From contig JBEIQI010000235.1 in the NCBI GenBank assembly GCA_040376605.1, positions 1 through 5,007 of the forward strand: 5,007 nucleotides of DNA, in the 5' to 3' direction. Shown here in pieces: positions 1 through 5,007 of this stretch. The notes under the pieces are model-generated. The model saw only the letters and a list, made by a program, of their open reading frames with translations, was not told the DNA's origin and did no database searches. Position 1 is the first letter of the stretch; each line of letters starts with the position of its first letter. This stretch comes from JANWKQ01 sp040376605 (lineage in GTDB: Bacteria; Bacteroidota; Bacteroidia; CAIKAF01). The position numbers and the translations under genes were made by a program.

Positions 1-1443
1 AGAGGCAGTCGTTAAAATTACATCATCATTTCCTCCACCGCCTCGTTGAATGGTATAAATTGATTTAATAAATGGCAAGTCCATATTGTCAGGAATACTT
101 TCAAATACATCTTTAAAGTACGGGTGATCTTTATCAATTCTTGCCAATTTGGTATTATTGGTGTCAATACTTCCAAATCCATTTATTCCGCATGAATTAA
201 AGAAGGTATTGTAGCTAGTCAGATTGGTTGAAGCGGATGGGATAACAAAAACGGAACCGCCTTTCTCAACAAACTTTTTTAATTCGCTGGATAACCCTCC
301 GGATATTTCAACCAATTCATCCAATACAATAAAATGATACGTATTTAATGTGGAAAAATCCACTTGACCACCAACTACATTGGTCATATTAAAATAGTTG
401 TCTCCGGTAAAAAGTTTATCAATATAATTGGTACTTCCGGTGCCTTTAATGTGCATGATATTTAACTTTTCGGGCAAATACATGCTAAAGAAAAATTCGT
501 CATCAAATAAAATTTCTGCATCATCTATATAAATTCGGCCCCATTGAAACCCGGCTTTTCGAATAACAAAACTAATCAGTACATCTACAGAACCGTTTGC
601 CGCAACACTATAGGCCACTGGAAGTTTATCTTCACCATTGATCTCGAAATTAATTACCTGATCCTTCAGTTCGATATTTGACTTATTATAAATTCGAACG
701 TACATTTCAACAGGACTATTCATGGCTAGTTCAGGCGAAACTAACCAGCAACTATCGATATATAGGTTCCCCGTGTTATTGGGAATTAAAGGTAACAATT
801 GGAAATAAGTACCTGAATCATCTTTAACTTCCTGCACATTCATGGTTGACTGTTGGAAATCAGAAATAATATAGGCTCTTTTTACAGGGGCATCCCCTTT
901 TTGCAAAAGATCTCTCTGGCGTTGAATAATTTCGGAGAAGAGATGCGTAGATGAACTCGATTTGATTTCTTCCAATAGTTGCAAAGCTTCATCTTTTGTA
1001 TAAAATAGTTGATGTCTACCTTCAAAATCCTGTGTTAAGATTTGGATTTTATCGGTGCCTGATGAAGCATTGATGATCTCACGAGCCATTTCGATGGCCA
1101 TTTCCTGCAGTTGCCCATCTTCTCCCTGAGCTTGCATGCTAAATGAATTATCTATAAAAATGCTTATGGCTTTATCTCCTTTGATTCCCGAATCCATATT
1201 TTTCCCGGGAATAAAGGGTTGGGCGAATGCGAAAACCAAACAAGCAATGGTAAGTATTCTGGCGGCCAAAATGAGCCATTGACGGATTCGGCTTCGTTTT
1301 CTGGTTTCTAGTTGGATTGCTTGTAAAAAGCTAACATTACTAAAGTGGACCTTTTTATACCTCCTGAAATTAAAAAGATGGATGATAATAGGCACTGAGA
1401 TGGCAAATAGGGCAAATAAAAAGGAGGGAAAAAGAAAACTCAT
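1..1443 (-). CDS. BatA domain / vWA domain membrane protein (3' end missing)
   Basis: The frame is open from an ATG at 1443 to the left edge, giving 481 codons with no stop, so the C-terminus is outside the window. Residues 5-24 and about 56-74 are two hydrophobic helices separated by a basic stretch (FNFRRYKK, TRKRSRIRQW). This is the N-terminal double-transmembrane (BatA/aerotolerance regulator N) arrangement. A von Willebrand A domain follows: the MIDAS motif D98-N-S-F-S-M103, a possible metal-binding T165, and D195 in ISDFQ. Residues of about 200-330 look like a beta-rich periplasmic segment. About 365-400 (HFIVLDELVEIS, then KKFVEKGGSVFVIP) resembles a glutamine-amidotransferase-like fold as seen in long members of this family. 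Proteins of this type in Bacteroidota are inner-membrane proteins of unclear role; the original link to aerotolerance is not secure. It is the last of three co-directional genes, 95 bp behind the disrupted lipoprotein gene. Family assignment is firm, function is not. Confidence 0.9.
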   Translation of the reverse strand, partial: MSFLFPSFLFALFAISVPIIIHLFNFRRYKKVHFSNVSFLQAIQLETRKRSRIRQWLILAARILTIACLVFAFAQPFIPGKNMDSGIKGDKAISIFIDNSFSMQAQGEDGQLQEMAIEMAREIINASSGTDKIQILTQDFEGRHQLFYTKDEALQLLEEIKSSSSTHLFSEIIQRQRDLLQKGDAPVKRAYIISDFQQSTMNVQEVKDDSGTYFQLLPLIPNNTGNLYIDSCWLVSPELAMNSPVEMYVRIYNKSNIELKDQVINFEINGEDKLPVAYSVAANGSVDVLISFVIRKAGFQWGRIYIDDAEILFDDEFFFSMYLPEKLNIMHIKGTGSTNYIDKLFTGDNYFNMTNVVGGQVDFSTLNTYHFIVLDELVEISGGLSSELKKFVEKGGSVFVIPSASTNLTSYNTFFNSCGINGFGSIDTNNTKLARIDKDHPYFKDVFESIPDNMDLPFIKSIYTIQRGGGGNDDVILTTAS

Positions 1444-1538
1444 GTTACCTACTTAACTATAAAACGAAGATAATATTATTTGCCCGCAATTCCATTAATT
1501 AGCGCAAATTACAGATAATTTTGAGAAGTAACTCCTGG
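1444..1538. other. Spacer between the lipoprotein gene and the BatA/vWA gene
   Basis: The 95 bp gap follows the lipoprotein stop on the minus strand. It could hold a separate promoter for the BatA/vWA gene: TATCTTCG (1465-1472, minus strand) is one mismatch from the Bacteroidota -7 box TAnnTTTG and lies about 22 bases before the ATG, but no TTTG sits at the right distance. No terminator hairpin is evident, so readthrough from upstream is possible. Confidence 0.3.
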
Positions 1539-2021
1539 TTATATCGGCATAAACATTAAAATAGTAAAAATAATGGCTAGGATTTGCACTATTAAATTGA
1601 ATATGAATGCAGCCTTGCCCAAAGGATGAGCTCCTTTTTTTGTATAGTGTCCGGTTATAATTAAACCAATCAAAGATAATATTCCAGCAATAGCCAACGG
1701 AATGGCTGCCAAAAATCCAATAAAAAAACCACTAGGTATAGTAAACACTAATATGATTCCAACAATTAACGCCGCTTCGGCAATACTAGCGAATATCATT
1801 CCCGTAATCATACTTCCGGTAACTTCTGAATGATTCTTTTCATTTTGTTGATTGATGTTTTTTTGTTCTGGTTTATAAATTTCTCCATTTTTTAACTCAA
1901 TATCTTTCACCTTTAAAATGGAGGTCTTATAGGTCGGACCATCTAAAAAATTATATTTCTTATAGGTAACTTCCTTATCTTTGATTTGAATTACAGAAAT
2001 TTCCAGGGTTGTTCCATCCAT
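1539..2021 (-). CDS. Intact C-terminal reading frame of the disrupted lipoprotein (three membrane helices)
   Basis: This 160-codon frame is what a gene caller would report. It begins at an internal ATG and has a soluble N-terminal part (residues 1-52, with VTYKKYNFLDGPTYKTS at 18-34), then a short Gln/Asn/Glu-rich linker (KNINQQNEKNHSE), then three hydrophobic helices at about 72-95, 99-123 and 137-159. A short basic loop (YTKKGAHPLGK) separates helices two and three, resembling small DUF4190-like membrane domains. The frame stays open upstream of the ATG to 2117 and still looks coding there (ending KKGECDILHL just before the ATG). The ATG is therefore probably an internal Met, not the native start. 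No Shine-Dalgarno sequence precedes it. If translated alone it would be a small inner-membrane protein without its lipid anchor. Function unknown. Confidence 0.6.
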   Translation of the reverse strand: MDGTTLEISVIQIKDKEVTYKKYNFLDGPTYKTSILKVKDIELKNGEIYKPEQKNINQQNEKNHSEVTGSMITGMIFASIAEAALIVGIILVFTIPSGFFIGFLAAIPLAIAGILSLIGLIITGHYTKKGAHPLGKAAFIFNLIVQILAIIFTILMFMPI

Positions 2022-2112
2022 TAAATGTAAAATATCACATTCACCCTTTTTGGTAATCTTATTTATAAAAGCTTTTTGGTGTTTTTTAGGAATTTCATTT
2101 TTTGTGAAATTG

Positions 2113-2119
2113 TTTTTTT
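2113..2119 (-). other. A7 homopolymer where the lipoprotein reading frame changes by -1
   Basis: The coding strand reads ACTAAAAAAACAATT. The upstream frame (ending VTKK) and the downstream frame (starting NNFTKNE) overlap only between 2065 and 2117. This run is the most upstream homopolymer in that overlap. Shorter A6 runs also occur within the overlap, so the exact site of the shift is not certain. An A8 run here would fuse the two frames. The codon phase (AAA AAA ACA) is not the classical A_AAA_AAC slippery heptamer phase, so a lost base is more likely than programmed frameshifting. Confidence 0.6.
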
Positions 2120-2398
2120 AGTTACATGAATTATAGGATTAATATTATTCAATGCATCAATAACATGTATGGATTGTTTAGTTGGTATAATAATAGCTTC
2201 CTCATTTGAATATTTATTGACTCTAATATGCTTAGCGGTGCTGTGAGATTTATGTTGGTTCCTGTTTTTGGATGTTTCAATATAATAGCCTTTGCGATAT
2301 TTTCTTTTTTCAAAATGCAGACCGCATGAGCTAAAATATAAGCCAATGATTATTATAGCGAGTACGTAAAAGGGGATTTTGGAGATGCTTCTAGGGAA

Positions 2399-2408
2399 TT
2401 TTTTTTTT
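2399..2408 (-). other. A10 homopolymer at codons 2-4 of the lipoprotein gene (first frame break)
   Basis: Ten consecutive As on the coding strand lie directly after the ATG at 2411. Nine would keep the signal-peptide frame open; ten lead to a TAG three codons past the run. Runs of nine or more As are known sites of polymerase slippage and of sequencing miscalls, so the length itself is the key uncertainty. Confidence 0.85.
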
Positions 2409-2465
2409 CATAAGGAATAAGTTTGGTTATTAAGATTGAAATTAATCAATTTTTTAAAAAGCAAT

Positions 2466-2936
2466 TTAGTTGGTAAAACGATCAGCACATACAGAACTGG
2501 CAAATGCGTCGGGTTTTGCCACAAAAGAATAGCCCATACTTTGAATATAACCCATGGCTTCTTTTAGTGAAGCATTACTTGGGTATCTGGGATCTTTATT
2601 AATGTCAGCGTGCACTTCCATGGGTACATTCAGTTTTTTTAAAACAGGCTCTAGGGCAAAGGCCGTTTCAACACTAAATCCAATCTCCATCAACATGCGT
2701 TCCTTTAAAGCTATTTTTCTTTTTTCCTTATGTTTATTGATAAACATGCAGCCTCCGTTTCCAATGATAACGAATACAATGGCTGTGGCAAATTGAACAT
2801 CATTACCATATACCATAGAATCTGTGCCTATACAAACTTTAATTGGATAGCCGGTGGCTAATAATTCTTTTAGTTTGATTTCTACGGCTTCATTAATGGG
2901 TTCCAGAATGGAGGAACCATAAAAGGTTTTCCACAT
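2466..2936 (-). CDS. YkuK/DUF458 family RNase H-like protein
   Basis: The protein matches the YkuK (DUF458) family, small proteins with a predicted ribonuclease H-like fold; the biochemical activity is not established for most members. Numbered from the longer start at 2993, the visible landmarks are a WKTFYG opening at 21-26, IGTDS at 55-59 with D58, a glutamate at E98, HADIN with D130, and a terminal PDAFASSVCADR block with D162 and D171. These acidic residues are the likely metal-binding set. I prefer the ATG at 2936 (156 residues, MWKTFYG) because family members start about there. The ATG at 2993 would add 19 residues (MKRNFLFIIRIFIRPNRQI) that look hydrophobic and basic, not like the family. 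However, an AGGA sits about 11 bases before that ATG, so 2993 cannot be excluded. The gene is divergent from the pyrophosphatase and is followed after 54 bp by the lipoprotein gene. It is probably cytoplasmic. Confidence 0.82.
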   Translation of the reverse strand: MWKTFYGSSILEPINEAVEIKLKELLATGYPIKVCIGTDSMVYGNDVQFATAIVFVIIGNGGCMFINKHKEKRKIALKERMLMEIGFSVETAFALEPVLKKLNVPMEVHADINKDPRYPSNASLKEAMGYIQSMGYSFVAKPDAFASSVCADRFTN

Positions 2937-3050
2937 GATTTGTCGATTTGGTCTTATAAATATACGAATAATGAATAAGAAATTACGCTTCATATAATGA
3001 CTTATCCTTTAGTTTTTAACAGTAAATACAATTGGTTAATTAATTTTTTT

Positions 3051-3067
3051 ATGAACTACCAGTTCAT
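3051..3067. repeat. Perfect 7-bp inverted repeat with 3-bp centre (operator candidate)
   Basis: ATGAACT, ACC, AGTTCAT: the arms are exact reverse complements. It lies between two divergent genes, upstream of the pyrophosphatase start, where a dimeric repressor or activator could bind. The flanking T run is on the 5' side of the plus strand, and the minus strand has an A run after the repeat, so it does not have the form of an intrinsic terminator in either direction. The structure is directly visible; the regulatory role is inferred. Confidence 0.45.
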
Positions 3068-3070
3068 GCT

Positions 3071-3082
3071 TTAAGTACTTAA
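3071..3082. repeat. 12-bp perfect palindrome TTAAGTACTTAA
   Basis: This uninterrupted self-complementary site starts four bases after the preceding inverted repeat and lies about 10 bp upstream of the earliest possible pyrophosphatase ATG (3093). AT-rich palindromes of this size occur by chance in such DNA, but the clustering of two perfect dyads in one divergent promoter region makes a protein-binding site plausible. Confidence 0.35.
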
Positions 3083-3143
3083 TTTTCAACGAATGAGGTG
3101 GAGTATGGATTCGTTTTATACATTTACATTAAATATTCAGTTG

Positions 3144-3689
3144 ATGAAAAATCCACCATATCATCCCTGGCATCATATCAGTAACGAGGGAATGCCTGAA
3201 GGTTTATACAAAGCAATTATTGAAATTCCCATTGGGAGTAAAGTAAAATATGAACTGGATAAGGAAACGGGCTTATTGCGTTTAGATAGGGTTTTGTATT
3301 CTTCTTTTCATTATCCAGTAAATTATGGATTTATTCCACAAACCTTAGATTGTGATGGTGATCCGTTGGATATTTTAGTGATTTGTCAAGAACCCATTCA
3401 GTCGCTAGCTTTGGTAGAAGCTAAAATAATTGGAGTTATGAATATGGTGGATGGTGGCGACAATGATGATAAAATTATTGCCGTGGCCAATAAAGATATT
3501 TCTGTTAGCTATATTGATTCGTTGGAGCAATTGCCTCCTCATTGGCAGGTAGAGGTGAGGAATTTTTTCGAAAATTATAAGGTTCTGGAAAACAAAAAGA
3601 CACTAATTGAAAACTTTCAGGATAAGAAGAGGGCTATAGAAATCATTCATGAATCACGTCAGAGATTTATTAAGAAGTATGGTTATTAA
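3144..3689 (+). CDS. ppa: Soluble inorganic pyrophosphatase, family I
   Basis: This cytoplasmic Mg-dependent enzyme hydrolyses pyrophosphate to two phosphates, pulling biosynthetic reactions forward. Counting from the upstream ATG at 3093, the catalytic set of the E. coli enzyme can be followed: E44 (IIEIP), K52 and E54 (VKYE), R66 (LDRV), Y78 (NYGF), the signature DGDPLD with D88, D90 and D93, then D120, D125 and K127 (MVDGGDNDDK), and Y162-K163 (FFENYK). All key residues are present, so it should be active. I prefer the ATG at 3144 (181 residues, starting MKNPPYHPWHH), since Bacteroidota homologues begin shortly before a PWH motif. Two in-frame ATGs lie upstream, at 3093 and 3105; the latter has GAGG six bases before it, so a 14-18 residue extension is possible. 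The gene stands alone, divergent from the YkuK-like gene and convergent with the next one. Confidence 0.95.
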   Translation: MKNPPYHPWHHISNEGMPEGLYKAIIEIPIGSKVKYELDKETGLLRLDRVLYSSFHYPVNYGFIPQTLDCDGDPLDILVICQEPIQSLALVEAKIIGVMNMVDGGDNDDKIIAVANKDISVSYIDSLEQLPPHWQVEVRNFFENYKVLENKKTLIENFQDKKRAIEIIHESRQRFIKKYGY

Positions 3690-3868
3690 AAAGATTAAAT
3701 TGTTCACTGCTTTTTCAACGGTATTCAAAAATCCTGGATTTAAATAAATTGATTGGTTGCTAAAGTTTTACAACCGAATTAGTTCAATCTCGTCTTTAAA
3801 GATTCGAAAGTAATTTCTTGTTTAAATTTAATTATCCTTAATGCACAGGAAAAATAGCCTATTCAGAT
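3690..3868. other. Convergent intergenic spacer, no gene seen
   Basis: This 179 bp AT-rich stretch separates the ends of the plus-strand pyrophosphatase gene and the minus-strand exported-protein gene. A terminator is expected here, but the only stem I find (GGTTG at 3755-3759 with CAACC at 3771-3775, 11-base loop) is short and has no T tract after it. I see no open frame or RNA gene. Confidence 0.5.
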
Positions 3869-5007
3869 TTAATTCCAGGTTGCCAAGTAAGGGTTTCCCA
3901 ACAGATCATCATAGGCGATAGTAACTTTGCTTAATTGGCTCAATTCGGCAGGATTGCTTAATGTATAATTATAGAAGCCTTCACTAGCAGTTAGCCTAGG
4001 TGTTGAGAAAAATTGATTAAAGTTTGTATCTGTAAACTGAATCATGACATTTGATATCACCATATTGGGGTCGATTGGACTACCATTTGGGAGTTTATAG
4101 TCTAAAGAAACTGAAGTAATTTGGTTCGCACCATTCACTGTTAAAGTGGGTGAAACGATAAACAAGTTGTACTTAGCATCAATATTAGAGTATTCGAATG
4201 TATGTAACTCTGCACCATTGATAGCCAAAGTGTAAACACCGGCCTTAAAAGGTGCAAATGAAGGACGAGCAAACAATGTTGTTGTGCCACTTTCACTACC
4301 GCCATTCAATTGAAACCAGAATAAACTAATATCTGAATAGGGATCTCCAGCCGGACCGGATAAGGCAATATTAGTATCAATAATATTGAGATTGTATCCG
4401 CCAATTACTTGCAACTGGTAATTAACATTATATGTTGAGGAATCATAAAGGTTTGGCGGAGTAGAGTTGATACCATAATGACCCATGTCAATATAAAATC
4501 TTGTTGTTACAAACACTTCTTCATGGCCGATAAAATCCATTATTCCATTATTGTCAGTGTCCATGTTTTTTGCAAGGGATTCAAAGTAGGCATCTACATC
4601 TCTAAAACCTTGTAAGGCAGCCTCACTGATAATAATTTCGTTACCAAATGGGTCATGTGAAGGTATAACATGATTGCCAACCATTGTTAAGGTTGATAAA
4701 TCAATCACTGTGTTTTCTCCATTCGATAAATTTCCTAAAGGCAATAAATTCAAATCATTTATTGTGAGATTTCCCACATATTCGTAATTAGAGGTAAGAA
4801 AAATAAGTGCAGCGGCTGTTCCAATATTTGCGCCAACTTCAAATTGTCCCTCTTGCATATCAACTACTTCAAATATAACACCATTGTGAGCCGAAGGCGG
4901 ACTGAATAACAATACTTTTGCAACATCATCAAGATGAAAGCTATCTGTTTCATTCACTGTGCTGCCTTTTTTGGGGATAGTACCTTTAATGAGCACCCCA
5001 TTTTGCT
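3869..5007 (-). CDS. Uncharacterised, probably exported protein (5' end missing)
   Basis: The frame is open from the right edge to a stop at 3869, about 379 codons. The GTG at 4996 is not convincing as the start, because the frame continues upstream through it (QNG before VLIKGTIP), so the N-terminus and any signal peptide lie beyond the window. The composition is rich in Asn, Thr, Ser, Gly and aromatic residues with alternating beta-strand-like patterns and few Lys/Arg, as in secreted or cell-surface proteins of Bacteroidota. Counting from the GTG codon, residues 146-154 read DTDNNGIMD, which fits the DxDxNGxxD calcium-binding loop. The last 100 residues (after FIVSPTLTVNGANQITSVSLDYKL) look like an Ig-like or other beta-sandwich module. 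I see no catalytic motif and no type IX secretion C-terminal signal in the final residues (DDLLGNPYLATWN). It could be a lipoprotein; I do not recognise the family. Confidence 0.75.
   Translation of the reverse strand, partial: QNGVLIKGTIPKKGSTVNETDSFHLDDVAKVLLFSPPSAHNGVIFEVVDMQEGQFEVGANIGTAAALIFLTSNYEYVGNLTINDLNLLPLGNLSNGENTVIDLSTLTMVGNHVIPSHDPFGNEIIISEAALQGFRDVDAYFESLAKNMDTDNNGIMDFIGHEEVFVTTRFYIDMGHYGINSTPPNLYDSSTYNVNYQLQVIGGYNLNIIDTNIALSGPAGDPYSDISLFWFQLNGGSESGTTTLFARPSFAPFKAGVYTLAINGAELHTFEYSNIDAKYNLFIVSPTLTVNGANQITSVSLDYKLPNGSPIDPNMVISNVMIQFTDTNFNQFFSTPRLTASEGFYNYTLSNPAELSQLSKVTIAYDDLLGNPYLATWN

Larger units (their letters stand above)
1539..2411 (-). pseudogene. Lipoprotein with C-terminal membrane helices, frame broken at two A homopolymers
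   Basis: Reading from the ATG at 2411 gives only MKKKIP and then a stop (TAG), because the A run at 2399-2408 has ten bases. With nine As the frame would read MKKKFPRSIS, then a hydrophobic stretch and FSSC29, a good lipoprotein signal peptide. It would continue with the KRKYRKGYYI motif at 35-44. That frame runs to a TAA at 2063-2065. The rest of the protein lies in another frame, which opens just after a TAA at 2118-2120; adding one A to the A7 run at 2113-2119 joins them. Together the two corrections give 290 residues: lipid anchor, polar linker, a domain around 125-176 with a NFLDGPTYKTS stretch typical of Bacteroidota surface lipoproteins, and three membrane helices at about 202-225, 229-253 and 267-289. 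The N-terminal frame between 2398 and 2063 has no ATG, GTG or TTG suitable as its own start. Function unknown. Whether it is a true pseudogene, a sequencing artefact or a slippage-expressed gene is open. Confidence 0.75.
2994..3092. promoter_or_regulatory. Divergent intergenic region between the YkuK-like gene and the pyrophosphatase gene
   Basis: This AT-rich spacer must hold the promoters for both directions if the long starts are used; with the preferred shorter starts the untranslated region extends to 2937-3143. I see no convincing Bacteroidota -33/-7 pair (TTTG and TAnnTTTG) with normal spacing. Near-matches to the -7 box exist, TAATTTTC at 3080-3087 for the plus strand and TATATTTA on the minus strand upstream of 2936, but neither has a good partner. 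Two perfect palindromes lie inside and are listed separately. Confidence 0.5.

Noticed and set aside
2110..2120. Programmed -1 frameshift site at the A7 run
   Set aside because: The zero-frame phase is AAA AAA ACA, not A_AAA_AAC, and the gene also needs correction at a second site; a simple one-base loss or base-call error explains it better.
2149..2346. 65-codon minus-strand open frame
   Set aside because: It overlaps the N-terminal half of the lipoprotein in a different frame. The other frame gives the lipobox and KRKYRKGYYI motif, so this one is a shadow.
2554..2796. 80-codon plus-strand open frame
   Set aside because: It lies antisense inside the YkuK-like gene, whose protein has conserved family motifs; this translation shows none.
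3729..3741. AAATCC-T-GGATTT dyad after the pyrophosphatase gene
   Set aside because: Short, with a one-base centre that cannot form a hairpin loop, and located between gene ends where an operator is not expected.
3755..3775. GGTTG/CAACC stem as a terminator for the pyrophosphatase gene
   Set aside because: The stem is only 5 bp with an 11-base loop and is not followed by a T tract.
4956..5001. ATG at 5001 reading MGCSLK, resembling a lipoprotein start
   Set aside because: It is in a different frame from the long exported-protein frame and reaches a stop (TGA) after 15 codons.

Overview
The window looks like a piece of an AT-rich Bacteroidota chromosome. Three things point there: a BatA-type protein with an N-terminal double-transmembrane region and a vWA domain, a lipoprotein whose mature N-terminus has the KRKYRKGYYI-type motif common in this phylum, and a family I pyrophosphatase with the PWH-type N-terminus. 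Start sites mostly lack clear Shine-Dalgarno sequences, which also fits. The phylum is an inference from these protein features; a lower rank cannot be fixed from this window.

Layout. Bases 1-1443 (minus strand) hold the first 481 codons of a large membrane-anchored BatA/vWA protein that runs off the left edge. Bases 1539-2411 (minus) hold a lipoprotein with three C-terminal membrane helices. Its reading frame is broken twice, both times at A homopolymers: an A10 run just after the ATG and an A7 run about 100 codons later. Bases 2466-2936 or 2466-2993 (minus) encode a YkuK/DUF458 RNase H-like protein. These three minus-strand genes are closely spaced (54 and 95 bp gaps) and could be one transcript. 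A roughly 150-200 bp divergent spacer with two perfect palindromes separates them from a plus-strand soluble inorganic pyrophosphatase (about 3144-3689). After a 179 bp convergent spacer, a long minus-strand gene (3869 to beyond 5007) encodes an unrecognised, probably exported protein with one calcium-loop-like motif; its start lies outside the window.

Functionally this is mostly ordinary chromosomal content: pyrophosphate hydrolysis, a probable nuclease-fold protein, and cell-envelope proteins of unknown role. I see no mobile element, CRISPR array, RNA gene or defence system. The most notable observation is the doubly frameshifted lipoprotein. The two shifts cancel each other in frame, and both lie in homopolymers, so homopolymer sequencing error, recent gene decay and slippage-based expression all have to be considered.
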